Source of the DNA: Macrocybe gigantea
Taxonomy: Eukaryota > Basidiomycota > Agaricomycetes > Agaricales > Callistosporiaceae
Assembly (NCBI GenBank): GCA_011319805.1
Contig: SJRY01000097.1
Location: 1 to 40,142 of the forward strand
Length of the DNA: 40,142 nucleotides
Reading direction: 5' to 3'
The notes below the pieces were generated by a model. It was given only the letters and a program-made list of their open reading frames with translations. It was not told the DNA's origin and searched no databases. Shown piece after piece: positions 20,424 to 30,674 of the stretch (position 1 is its first letter; every line of letters starts with the position of its first letter). The position numbers and the translations under genes are program-made.

Positions 20424-23400
20424 GAAGTGCGATTTTTGGTCTTCTTCCCTCTTGTCATGATCCTTTTATCCTGGTTTGCAGTCTTCTTTAGGAAGTGGTC
20501 TAGAGCTTGCTGTGCATTTCCCAGTTCCTTCTCTTTGATCCATGTGTTCTCTTCGTGTCTGTATCCTTTCCATTTGACCAGGAATAGCATCCCCCTCCCT
20601 TGTTTCTTCCTTTTTAGGATCTCTTCTATCTCGTACTCTTCTTCATCATTTATGATTTCAGGGGGTGGTGGTGATGGTCGCTCTTGTATCTTGAAACAGG
20701 GTCCTTTGTAAGGCATGAGCAGTGTTTCATTGAACACGGGGTGTATCAGCTGCCATGATGCTGGGAGTTCCAGGCGATATGCTGAGGCTCCTTTCTTTTC
20801 AACCACCTTGAACGGTCCGTATCGGAGTGCCGATAACTTCTTTGATAGTCGATTGACTGTGATATTGGTGGCTTCTAGCCATACTCTATCCCCTTTCTTG
20901 TATTCACGGGCTGGTCTTCGCCTCGCATCATAATTGTCTTTGGCTCGTATTTGTGCATACTGCAGCGCAGCATTTGCTTCCTTTCATATTTGGTTCATTC
21001 TTTTGACGAAGTCCTTTGCTGCGGGGTTATTCCCTTCTGTCATCTGTGGCTCTCCCTTCCAGGGGTGCATTCCATAGTTGAGGTAGAATGGTGTCTCCTT
21101 CGTTCCCTGGTGTGCTTTGTCATTGTACTGGTACTCTGCGATTGCTATCCATTCTGCCCAATCGTCCTGTAAGTTGTTTGTGAAGCTTCTGAGGAAGGCT
21201 TCCATTTCTTGGTGGGATCGTTCTGCCTGTCCATCTGTCTGTGGGTGATAGGCCATTGATAGATTTTGCTTTGTTCTGAGTAATTTTAGAAGTGCTGTCA
21301 TAAATCGCGCTGCAAACTGGGGTCCTCGATCACTGATGATCTTTCATGGGATTCCATGAAGCCGCCACACGTTGTCTTGGTATAGTCGTGCGAGACCTTC
21401 TGCTGTGAGTTCAGTCTTTGTGGGAACTAGGTGGATCATCTTGGTCAGGCAGTCTGTGACTGCAGCGATGGCATTAAAGCCATTCGAGCTGGGTAGCAGT
21501 CCTATGAGATCTACTCCGATATCTTTCCATGGTTGCTGTGGGACTTCGTACAGGTGCAGGGGTGCGTGTTTCTTTTGTCGGATGATTTTGTTTCGCTGAC
21601 ATGTTTCGCATCCATTGACATACTTCTTGATGTCCGTTAGCATTGATGGCCACCAATAGGTGCGGCTTATGAGCTCGTGCATGCGGTATTGCTCTGGGTG
21701 TCCTCCGATGGGTGTGTCGTGGTGTTCAAACATGATGTTTTCCTTCAGTTTGTTGTCTGGAGGAACATAGATTTTTCCTCCTACGTATACGATGTCATCG
21801 TCTTCTGTGAACCAGTGTGGTTTTTCCTTCAGTCCTGTTGTTACGATCGTCTCCCTTCGTGTGCATTGTCGAATTTGTTCTATCCTTGAGGATTCGATCA
21901 TCGTGATTCCTCTTGTTTGTATTGTTTCATTATTTTCTGCTTCTTCTTTCCATGGGTGTTCGTCCTCGAACATCATAAATTCGAAGTCTCATTCATTATT
22001 CTCTTCCAGATGTCGAATGAATGCTGCTTCTTTGATCATTTGTATGTCATCCTTCTCTGCTAGGTTTTCTTCATATTCTGCCATCCGTGACAGGACATCC
22101 GCTTTTCCATTTGCCTTTCCTGGCATGTGTCATAGTTCGTAGTCATATTCCTGTAATTTCAGGTACCAGCCAATCTGTCTCGAATTGAGTCGCTGTGGCT
22201 TCCAGAAGTATGATAGGTTTTTGTGATCCGTCAATATTTCGAACTTCTCTCGAGCTTCGAGGAGGTATTGTCTCCATGTCTTTAGTGCGACCATTATCAC
22301 AAGAAGTTCCTTGTTGTAGATTTCGTAGTTTTGTTCCGCTGGGGTCATGCATCTCGAAATGAATGCGATCAGATGCCATAGTCCTTTCTGCTGTTGTGAT
22401 AGTACTGCTCCAATGGCATATCCTGAGGTGTCCATTTCGACTCGGAATTTTCCTTCTGTTTGTGGTAGTGCTAGAATGGGTGCTGAGGTTATATGTCAGA
22501 TCAGCTCTTTGAAGGCGTCCTGTTGCTTGTCTGTCCACTGGAATGCTTTGTTTCCAGTCAACTCCATCAGGGGTTTAGCGACCTTTGCATATCCCTTGAT
22601 GAATCGTCGGTAAAAGTTCGTGAATCCCAAGAACTTTTGTAGTTCTTTCTTCATCTTTGGGGTTGGCCAGAATTGTACAGCTGTGATCTTTTCTGGTTCC
22701 ATTTCTACCTTCCCTTCTCCTATGATGTATCCTAGTACTGGGACTTTTGGTGATTCCCAGATGCATTTCGGTCCTTTGATGAACAGGTCGTTCTTGTTCA
22801 GTATTTCCATGACTTCTATGGTGTTCTTTTGGAGTTCCTCTCATGTTCATCTGATGATTATGATGTCGTCCATATAGATTATGCACACTCTCCTTCGTAT
22901 TTGGTCTTGGAAGAGGCTCGCCATCATTCAGCTAAAAGTGCCTGGTGCGTTGCACTGCCCAAAGTACATGACTGTCGGTTCGAAGAGTCCTCTTGCTGTT
23001 AGGAAGGCTGCCTTCCATTTGTCCCCTTTCCGGATGCGCACGTTATTGTATCCCCAGATAATATCGATCTTGCTAAAGTACTTTGCTCCTTGTAGTACAT
23101 CGAGGAGCTCACTGATGCATGGTAGTGGGAACTTGTCCTTGACCATATATTTGTTTATCTCCTGGTAGTCTTGGATGAGTCGTTTGCTTCCATCCTTCTT
23201 GTTGCGAAAGAAGCAGGGTGCTGCGTAAGGCGATTTCGATGGGCGTATTTTTCCTGTTCATAATCCTTCTTCGACGAAGGCATCTAGTTCCTCTAGTTCT
23301 TTCTGTGTCATCGGATAGACCTTGCTTGGTATCATTTTGGGTGCATTCTTCGTTAAGTTTATTTTATGGTCCCATTCTTTGTGGTCTGGTAAGCAATCAA

Positions 23401-24066
23401 AGTTCTTCTCCTTGAAGAGGTGTTTGAATCTGATCAGATATGGGGGTATCTGGGTTCCTGTCTTGTCGCTGGCTGTGGTTTTCACTGGTTCAGCCACCTT
23501 CTGTATCTTAATCATCTGGTGGTTTATTTTGCATGTTTTAGGGCATCTGTCGAAGACAATTTCTCCTGTCCTCTATTTGATTGTTGGGTTGTGGTAGACA
23601 AGCCAGTCATATCCTAGTAGCATGTTGGTTTTTCTGATGTCGAGTACGATGGCTTCCATGTGCTCCTTGTGTCCTTTAATGTCGATGTGGACCTCTGCTA
23701 CTTGGTCTGCTGTTCTCTGGTGGTTGGGTGATCCGTCTGCATTTATGATGGGAATCTTCTTGATTCGTCATGTCTTCAGTCCTGTTTTCGCTACTATTGC
23801 GGTGTTGATGCAGGTCCTATCTGCTCCGCTATCGACTTCTGGTGTTATCGTTGTGATTCCTTTTCACGTTCATATCCTTGCTGGTACTGCGAGTTCTTTC
23901 CTCTTTGGTGGTTTGTCCCCTTGGATGGTTTTTCTTGGTGCTTCAGATCGCTTGGCGGGAATGGTGTATTTCAGAGTATGGGATGATCTACATCTGGTAT
24001 TGAAGTGAGTCTGTTTCAGTTGTATGGGTCACGATTTAGCACCTCTTAGTCGGACCCTTCGGCAAA
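20420..24066 (-). pseudogene. E2 pol: protease, RT, RNase H, integrase, chromodomain
   Basis: One continuous minus-strand frame of about 1200 codons. Protease: TPEVDSGADRTCIN with a proper DSG (about 23840). RT: GKIRPSKSPYAAPCFF, VKDKFPLPCISELLD, YMDD near 22870. RNase H: MDTSGYAIGAVLSQQQ. Integrase: zinc finger (GCETCQRNK), core (IGVDLIGLLP, IISDRGPQF, DGQAERSHQE). Chromodomain: YEIEEILKRKKQGRGM...WKGYRHEENTW (20500-20610). Roughly a dozen in-frame TGA codons interrupt it (for example at 20984, 21344, 22130, 22496, 22928 and 23258), plus one TAG at a tryptophan-like site near 23577. Homologous positions carry arginine in the family. The frame opens at a -1 shift on GGGTTTT near the gag end. 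Confidence 0.92.
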
Positions 24067-24903
24067 ACCCTCTTTGTCAGAGCTTTCTTCATCCTTGTCT
24101 TCTTCATCCTCTCCTTCTTCTTCTTTCACTTCTCTGACCCAGGATTTTCCTTTCTTCTTCTTCTTGCAGTTCCATGCATAGTGTCCCTTTAAGCCACAAT
24201 TGAAACATGTGACATTTGCTGCTCCTTTTCATGGTTCCGGGCAGTTTCGTGAGAGGTGTCCTAGTTTATTGCAGTTGAAGCAGTTGTTGCTTTGTACTTT
24301 GTCGACTTCCATGGCCTGTCCTGCTCCTCGGCTTGGATTTCCGGCCTTGCGCTGATTGCTTGTGAATTCTCCTCTCATCACATTTCTGTGTTCATCGATG
24401 TTTCGTCCAATCGCTCGAACTGTCTTGATATATTCATCTCCATCTGTTGGAAGTGTGGAGATCGAGTGTACAGCTTCTGCTGTCCTTCGGTTTAAACTCT
24501 TCTCAAGTAGGAAACGAGGGGCTGTTCCTGTCATTCCTGCTTTTCCTGTGAGGTCTATGAATTCATCCAGAAATTCGTCGATGGGTCGGTTTCCCTGTCT
24601 GATGTTGAATAGTTTGCTTCCTGCTTGTGATGGCGACATGACGTTGCTGAATCGTGTCTCTATCTCGGTTATGAAGTCGGCCCATGTGCTTTGGTTGGTA
24701 GTGGTGTCGATCTTCTTTGATGCCCAGTGGGCTCCGGGTCCGTTGGTCATTCTAGACAGGACTGCTCCAATCTTCTGTGTATCCATGAGGTCTCCATGTG
24801 CAGTTATGTAAAGTTTCATCTTCCTCCACCAAATATCGAAGGACATTTGATCTCCTGTAAAGGATTTCGGGTCGGCGATGATTCCCTTGTATTCTGTCAT
24901 CAT
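24046..24903 (-). pseudogene. E2 gag
   Basis: Begins ATGATGACAGAATAC; the start codon overlaps the stop of the preceding ORF as ATGA. The capsid-like domain is well kept (SFDIWWRKMKLYI, WADFITEIETRFS). Two CCHC knuckles of canonical spacing follow: CFNCNKLGHLSRNC (about 24246-24287) and CFNCGLKGHYAWNC (about 24168-24209). A TGA lies between them where arginine fits. The C-terminus is Lys-rich and then Glu/Asp-rich. It ends TAA at 24046-24048. Confidence 0.88.
24064..24070 (-). promoter_or_regulatory. E2 gag-pol -1 frameshift site
   Basis: On the minus strand GGGTTTT reads G GGT TTT in the gag frame, 15 nt before the gag TAA at 24046-24048. The pol frame is exactly -1 and open from this point. 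The heptamer is identical to that of E3. Confidence 0.68.
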
Positions 24904-25187
24904 CCTTTGGGGGTTTCTTCATCGTTCTCTTGGTCTTGGTTTTCCTGTTCCTGGATCTGTTGTTCTTGGGTCTGCTGTGCTTGTGCTTGGGCTTGCTGTT
25001 CTTGGAGCTGTTTCTGTCTTCGCTCCTCTCTCTGTTCTTTCCAGTAGTCTAGGTCGACTCCTGTGATTCTACAAGCTTGTTCAAAATCGGCCCACTCTGC
25101 AGCGGTTGGTCCAGTTGTCTTTGGTAATCCTTTTCGCTCCCTCCACTGATAGTATTCATCCCAGTCACTGTTGCTTACTTTCGCCAT
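24900..25187 (-). pseudogene. E2 small upstream ORF (Gln-rich), overlapping gag by ATGA
   Basis: 95 codons, intact. It starts MAKVSNSDWDEYYQWRERKG and ends in a Gln/Glu repeat (QEQQAQAQAQQTQEQQ), probably coiled coil or disordered. Its TGA stop overlaps the gag ATG by four bases, the arrangement seen where translation reinitiates. Most gypsy elements lack such an ORF. Because only one base separates the two frames, an ancient deletion that split a single longer gag is an alternative. Confidence 0.6.
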
Positions 25188-25205
25188 GGTGGTGCGATTC
25201 TTTCC

Positions 25206-25823
25206 TTATGCAGTGCTTCGGCAGATTGGTCCTCTGAAGGGGTTCAGCGGTTTCGTTCCTGTGTGTCCTTGACTCTGGTGTCGTTCTCATTGGTTCTGTC
25301 GTATGCTCTGTGCGTCGTGCCCTCTCTGTATCAGTATGTCTTCCTCCTGCATTCGGCGATTATAGTTCTCGATCTGTTGTCACCTAAAGTCTTGGGCTTG
25401 TATTCATTCTTCTCTCGTTTTCTTGCAGATGGGTTCGTCCTCTTCTTTGGCAAGAAGATTCTGGTCTGACCACAGCTCTTCTGGGCTTATCCTGTATTCT
25501 CCTTCTAGAAAGAGTTCTGCAATGAGTTGTGCTGCTCCTTCGCTGAGGATCTCAGTGGGCTCATCTGTGGTGGTGAAGGCAAACTCTCTCAGAAATGCCT
25601 GCTCTTCGTCGTCGCTACTTGGTGTAGGCGTGCGCTCTCTCTTTCATTTGTTTGGATTGCTAGTGTCTCTGCGGGTGGCGTGGACTGTCTCTGCGAATGG
25701 CGTGGACTGCAATGCCTGGTCTACTTCTCTGAGCCAAGTGCTCTCATCGCTCGTGCTAGTGCTCACTGGGTCGGCGACTGCTTGTCGTCGAATGTTGATC
25801 AAGTCTTTGATAAAGCATGACAT
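25206..25823 (-). pseudogene. E2 first ORF upstream of gag
   Basis: From ATG at 25823 (MSCFIKDLINIRRQAVADP) to TAA at 25206-25208, about 206 codons in one frame. It is broken only by four TGA codons at likely arginine sites, for example NK*KRERTPTPSSDDEEQ and NQ*ERHQSQGHTG. It is acidic and Ser/Thr-rich early and Gln/Arg-rich late. No domain was recognised. The preserved frame and TGA-only decay argue that it was coding. Confidence 0.6.
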
Positions 25824-25855
25824 GGTGTGTGTGTGAGTCTGAGCGAGTCTCGACA

Positions 25856-25866
25856 AGGCTTAATAT
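25856..25866 (-). promoter_or_regulatory. E2 self-priming primer-binding site
   Basis: On the minus strand ATATTAAGCCT begins 2 nt after the 5' LTR and is the exact reverse complement of AGGCTTAATAT, found once in the LTR (plus-strand 25944-25954). That word begins 33 nt after a TATATAAG box (25980-25987), so it is the predicted RNA 5' end. Length and spacing equal those in E3. Confidence 0.72.
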
Positions 25867-25868
25867 CT

Positions 25869-26188
25869 TGTTAGGCTAGATGAATCTCAGAAGGACTCGG
25901 GCAGACTAAGTGCGAGAGTGGTCTTGAGATGATGGCAAAAGGAATATTAAGCCTAGCGCTACTGGTACATCTGGGAGTCCTTATATACATTACAGTACTC
26001 GAGCCTGGACCATGGGCTGCACAATGCTGTGGACTGCGGATGAGTAAGACTGGAAGGAGATGACTCAGGATGACTAGAGAAGTGGGATGACTCGATGGCT
26101 GCGCGCTGCACAGCATGATGGGGGAGATAAGAGATGTGGGAAAGATAAGATAAGAAAATGAATGGTCCTTTGGGTGACGTCTGTAACA
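25869..26188 (-). repeat. E2 5' LTR (right copy)
   Basis: 320 bp, partner of 6732-7051, followed by the target duplication ATAAC (26189-26193). It has the TATA box at 25980-25987 (minus) and a predicted start at 25954. Confidence 0.93.
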
Positions 26189-26193
26189 ATAAC

Positions 26194-28800
26194 TAACTGA
26201 TCACCGATGAACCAGAGACCGTCCTGCAAGGCAATAGATTTGAGGCTCTTCTGCGCATTTGGCAACTTGGCGTACCATGGGTCTGATGCATAACTGGCTT
26301 GGATTTTCTTGAGGAGATTGTCCTCCATCTTGAGCTCGTGTAAAGCACTGACTGTGTTTCCTATAAATGCCTCAGCGGCTGGGGCAGGATCCGCACTGGC
26401 CAACCCAGCCAATGCCTTCGATGAGAGTCACGTCGATACCTCAGAACCTTCAAATATGCACGCCACAGGTGCAACACCAACACCCTCCATGTCACTCTCC
26501 ATTGCCCATGGTGTATGTGCAAGTTCATCTGCAGACACTGAGTCCGACACTGCAATGGTTGAGATACAGGACAGTGCATCCACTACTGTGTTGTCTTCAC
26601 CTTTGATGTAGACAAACTGGAGATCGTACTGCAACAAGAACTCCATCCACCTCACCTGTCACCTGGAGAGTTCACATTGGTTCTGGAAGTTCAACAGGGT
26701 CTTATGGTCAGTGTATACCAGAAATGACACTCCCAGCAGTTCTGGGTGCCACTTCTTCAAAACACAGATGATGGCGAGTAGCTCCTTGAATGTAGTTGAG
26801 TTGAATGCCACCAGCTGTGCTGTCTCCTACGATGGTCCAAATGAGAGGATGCTGCCCGAAGCGAAATCGCTCGCATCTGTAGTAATGTAGATGTTATTCA
26901 AATCCAGGGCATCATAATCGATTGTTGTCAAGCACTCACAATCTGTCACCACATGCTTGATGCTGTCAAAGGTGATCTGGTCCTTAGCTGTCCAACCAGG
27001 GAAACACCTTTGAGCTTCTTTCATCATTAAACGATTCAACTGAGTGAGGTGCGGAGACAACTTAGGCAAAAAGACTGCAAGATAGCAAACGAGGCCCAAA
27101 AACCCATGGACTTCCTGAGTGCACCATGGCACAGGCCAGTTCAGAATGTGCTCCACCTTTCCTGGGTCTGCTTCAATGCCGTCTTGGGAGACAAAGTGCC
27201 CCAGGAACTTGACACGAGTTCAGAAGAAATTCGACTTCTTCGGGTTGCAATACAGACGCGCCCTCTGAAGAGCCTCCAACACTAAATGGACATGGCGCTC
27301 ATGTTCCTCTGGTGAGTTTGACCATATGATAATGTCATCCAAGTATATGTGGCAAATCTCGCCAATGAATTCACACAGTGCAGCAGTGACGCACCTCTGG
27401 TGTATCGACGGAGCATTCTTAAAGCCCATTGGCATGACCAGCCACTCATATAGTCTGAATGGAGTCATAACCACTGTCAAGAGAATGTCGTCCGGGTGCA
27501 TGCACATCTGAAAAAACAAGTTTGTCATGTCCAATGTCGACCAAATCTTCCCCTTAGCACAATCATTCAGGATATCATTGATCCTTGGCAATGGATGGCT
27601 GTCTACCACCGAGTTTTCGTTTAGTTGGCGATAGTCATTGACCCATCGAGGCAGAACTGTCAGGTCTGCCTTGGGGATGATAAATGAGGGAGATGCATGG
27701 AGCGAATCCGAGGGCCTAATCTGGCCAGCTTCCAGATGTTGTGAAATCCAAGTCTTCCAAGCCTCACAATATTTATGGGGACAAGCATAGGAGCACATCG
27801 CGATCATCTTTGACATGTCCTTCAGTGTGATTTGCATGACAGTGTCTGTGGGTAGTTCTCTTATGTGTAGCAGCGCATCAAAGATGTCCTTGAACTTGGT
27901 TCACAGACACTTTTTGCATTCCTTGTGTTTAGCCAAAACCACCAGGGCTGCGATGTGATCACGTACTGCAGTGACAGGGTCCAGTGGAAGCTCGTCGTCA
28001 ATTGCACCAGTCAATATCAAGTGTTGTCATCATTGCTCCACTACCATGTGAAGCTGAGGCATTACATGTTTCCATTAATACAAAAAATTCTTTTTCTTCT
28101 CAATGCAGATCTGGTGTGGGGACAGGGAACAGAATGGATGATGTTTATTATACAGGGACGGGTTCAACAAGTTGTGGCCAGTGGCCTCTACAATAGCAGT
28201 GCGATTCTTCATGTTGAGAATGATACTGTTGTGCAAAATAAAAGAGAGACCTAAAAGTACATCAACACACAAACTGGAGGCGATGATCACCTTCACAGGC
28301 TTTGCCATCCAACCAAGATCCTCTGTCATGATGGAAAGCAAAACGTATTCAGACAAACAGGAAATGACCTTTTTATCAGACTTGACATCAATCACAATGG
28401 AAATAGACAGCGTTTTTCATAACCTTTGATGGGTGAGGCCCAAGTGTTCAATAGCCTCTGGGCAAATCAGGACTACATGTGCACCAGTGTCAATCATTAT
28501 GGAAACAGAACTGGGGAACTCCTCCCTTCCGTGGACCTTTGCAGTCCACAGGAGGTGCGGAACAGATAGAGGAGCGCTCACCTCCTCTGACTCAGTGGTT
28601 GCAAAACTGTACTCTGCCTTGAGGACTGCAGATGGCAGGACCACTCCGACATGGCTGGCAATGGACGTGTCGACGTCTTCGGGTTCCTCCTTTACTGCAG
28701 CAACCACGGTGGATTTACCGATAGCCTTGCCATTCGTGGCTTCCCATTTGGCCTTGGCCTCGAGCGCCATTGCCAAGGTCAGGGGAACATACGGCCTCAT
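26194..28800 (-). pseudogene. E1 protease, reverse transcriptase and RNase H
   Basis: Same frame as gag, no shift. Protease: SIMIDTGAHVVLICPE near 28440-28500 (DTG intact). RT: SPSFIIPKADLTVLPRWV, YEWLVMPMGFKNAPS and YLDD (27330-27345). RNase H: TTDASDFASGSILS, then VYTDHKTLLNF and QVRWMEFLLQYD. In-frame stops include TGA at 28417 and near 28045 (two adjacent), 27905, 27220 and 26670. There is a TAG near 26826 at a site that is Trp in E4 (FGPS*E against WGPTWE), and a TAA near 28075. The E2 insertion follows FIGDQLV, and the frame continues at 6726. Confidence 0.88.
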
Positions 28801-30332
28801 GATGTGCGAGGTGCACTCCCTGCAGAAATGGCCAGCATAAAACTTTCAACACTTGTAGCAGCCTCGGTGAAGGTTCAGCAGAAGACACTCATCATCCATT
28901 AGAGAAGGGATCTTCTCATCCGACATGCTAGAACTGGTACTGGTTGACGTGGTGTTTGAGGAGGAACTGGAAGCAGTAGCCATGGCATGGGAATCTTCAC
29001 TGACTTTGGCTTTCTTTGAGACACGTGCAGTGTTGCTGGCAAAATCCCGAGCTCTCTTGAGCTCAGAATGGTAGTCATCATCCAGGGTCTCCATGGTATC
29101 CATCCAATCATCAAAACCTTTGACGTCGAACACCTTGTTGTAGTCGCACTTCCTGGTGAGATCAAGGGGGAGATGTGCATCTAATACCATATGCATCGTG
29201 TCCTCGTTCAAGGCCTTCGAGCTGAGCAACAAGTTCAGTGAGATGACATTATTGGCATAGTCATGGAAAGTCTGGTCTGTACTCAGTTTCATAGTCAGGA
29301 CCTCCCTGCAAAGTTGGTGGTCCCAGTGTTTAATAAGGAACTTCCTCCAGAACTCAGCAACAAAAGAGTCCCAAGAGAGAGCAGTGAGATGTGTGTGTTG
29401 GTTATAGATCTAGTCCTTGATATAGGTGTCCCCGAAGGCATTGAGGATCTTTTTGACCTTGTCCTCTTTATCCACGTCCTTATTTTTGAAGAACATAAGA
29501 CATGCGTCCTTGAACTCCCGCATGACTTTGGCCAAAATTTCACCTTTGGTCAACTTGGGGGGCTGTTTCTTGAGAGGGAAAACCACAGTGGCAAAACTGG
29601 GGTTGGATGACATAGCGATACGGGTGTAATGGGCAATCAAGGAGGTGGCCAATTCGATATCGGAATCCGAGTCAGAGTCAGAACGAGTTGAATGACTGGG
29701 ACAGAGGGGAATGCTCTGATGGGAAACAAGAGGGGTCTCGGGGGGAACTTCTTTGGGCGTAGACAAGGACAGAGCCAGGGGACCAGGTACAGGCAAGGTG
29801 TTCGAGGGGAGTCATTCAAGCAAGGGGCTTTTACTGGGGGAACTTTTACGGGGGGAACTGGCACAGGGGAAACTGGCAACTGGGGCAACGGGGGATGTCA
29901 GTGACTCAGTCACTGTGAACATGGGACATGGGGCAAGAGGAAATGGAGAACTCATACTTGATCGACATGCTTTGAGATTCAGCTTGCGGACAGGTGTCAG
30001 AGGGGAGGAAGATCTTCGACTATCCTCCAGGGGTGTTTCAACAGTCTGTGACTGACTATATGCACCTGCTCTTGGGCTATATGCGCGCTTCTCTGCAGGG
30101 TTCGTACGTCAGCATTCCTCTGTGTGGTTTCAAGATGTAGAAGTGATGGGATCCACCGACTGGCTTCGGCGGGTTGTGGGGGTTTGGCAGTGATTGATCT
30201 AGTGACTGGACGGGAATGAGAACGAGACGGAGGTAGTGATGACTTAGCTGCCTGTGTTTGGGTGGTGGGACATCCTCGTGCATCGACATTCACTTTAGTG
30301 ATGGGTTCTACCTTTGGCAGCAGTTTGGACAA
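28801..30332 (-). pseudogene. E1 gag
   Basis: Pro/Ser-rich N-terminal region (about 29800-30332, with one frame change near 29997 and a TGA near 29818), then a capsid-like domain (LTKGEILAKVMREFKD, then WDSFVAEFWRKFLIKHW). A TAG at 29410-29412 falls where Trp is likely. The zinc knuckle is CYKC*KFYAGHFCREC: CX2CX6HX4C with a TGA at the first variable residue, the same unusual spacing as E4. The start codon is not resolved. Confidence 0.75.
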
Positions 30333-30463
30333 TATTCAGGAATGAGTGCGTGGGTGTGGGTGTGTGAAAAAGGCACAGGAACAATGTTCAGAGAGATTGG
30401 GGGAGAACAAGAGAACAAGAAGAGAGGAATCCACCGAGTTCCACGCTGGAGTGTGAGTAGAAG

Positions 30464-30478
30464 CTGTTCAAAAAAAAG
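30464..30478 (-). promoter_or_regulatory. E1 T-tract at the expected primer-binding site
   Basis: The minus strand reads CTTTTTTTTGAACAG right after the 5' LTR, resembling E4 CTTTTTTGACAG. Priming mechanism unknown. Confidence 0.4.
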
Positions 30479-30669
30479 TAGAAGCACGTGTTGCATGCAA
30501 CACTAACAGAGAACAAGAGAGAATAGTCACAAAGGGGGGATTGGATTCCTTGATCATAGCTAGCAGTATATATAGGGCATGTTGTATGAGTAAGCAATGC
30601 AATCATGTGAGTACATCAGTCTGGTGGTCAGTCGGCCTCATCGTGCAAGGGCTGTAAGCCAGGCTTACA
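30479..30669 (-). repeat. E1 5' LTR (right copy)
   Basis: 191 bp, partner of 5082-5272, followed by GAGCA (30670-30674). Its plus-strand end carries the 17-nt palindrome TGTAAGCCAGGCTTACA at 30653-30669. Confidence 0.92.
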
Positions 30670-30674
30670 GAGCA

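Larger units (their letters stand above)
6727..26193 (-). mobile_element. E2: Ty3/gypsy chromovirus nested in E1 (LTR to LTR 6732-26188)
   Basis: 320-bp LTRs are flanked by a perfect 5-bp target duplication ATAAC (6727-6731 and 26189-26193). Coding is on the minus strand: two extra upstream ORFs, gag with two CCHC knuckles, then pol (protease, RT, RNase H, integrase, chromodomain) and a C-terminal tail. E3 (7305-20235) is inserted in that tail, leaving about 6.5 kb of E2 sequence. The leader (25856-25866) is complementary to the predicted RNA start (25944-25954), which suggests Tf1-type self-priming. gag and pol are joined by a -1 shift at a GGGTTTT heptamer. pol keeps a single frame from about 24060 to 20420, broken by in-frame stops that are nearly all TGA at arginine positions. 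The copy is therefore dead, but its structure is well preserved. Confidence 0.93.
5077..30674 (-). mobile_element. E1: outermost Ty3/gypsy chromovirus retrotransposon (LTR to LTR 5082-30669)
   Basis: Two 191-bp LTRs (5082-5272 and 30479-30669) are flanked by a perfect 5-bp target duplication GAGCA (5077-5081 and 30670-30674). LTR ends are TG...CA on the left; the right copy starts TA by a G-to-A change. The internal coding runs on the minus strand in the order gag, protease, RT, RNase H, integrase, chromodomain. A polypurine tract (AGAGGAGGGAAGGG on the minus strand, 5273-5286) abuts the 3' LTR and confirms the orientation. The element is split by E2 at 6727-26193. Its own sequence is about 6.1 kb. 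The two LTRs differ at about 13 positions by eye, all transitions. gag and pol share one reading frame with no frameshift signal. The element interrupts the NACHT exon of the host gene. Confidence 0.93.

Noticed and set aside
20346..20711. Plus-strand 121-codon Ser/Phe-rich frame
   Set aside because: Antisense shadow of the E2 chromodomain region.
5082..30669. One giant 25-kb element bounded by the 191-bp LTRs
   Set aside because: Inside it are three further complete LTR pairs with their own duplications and full sets of gag and pol genes, so it is a nest.
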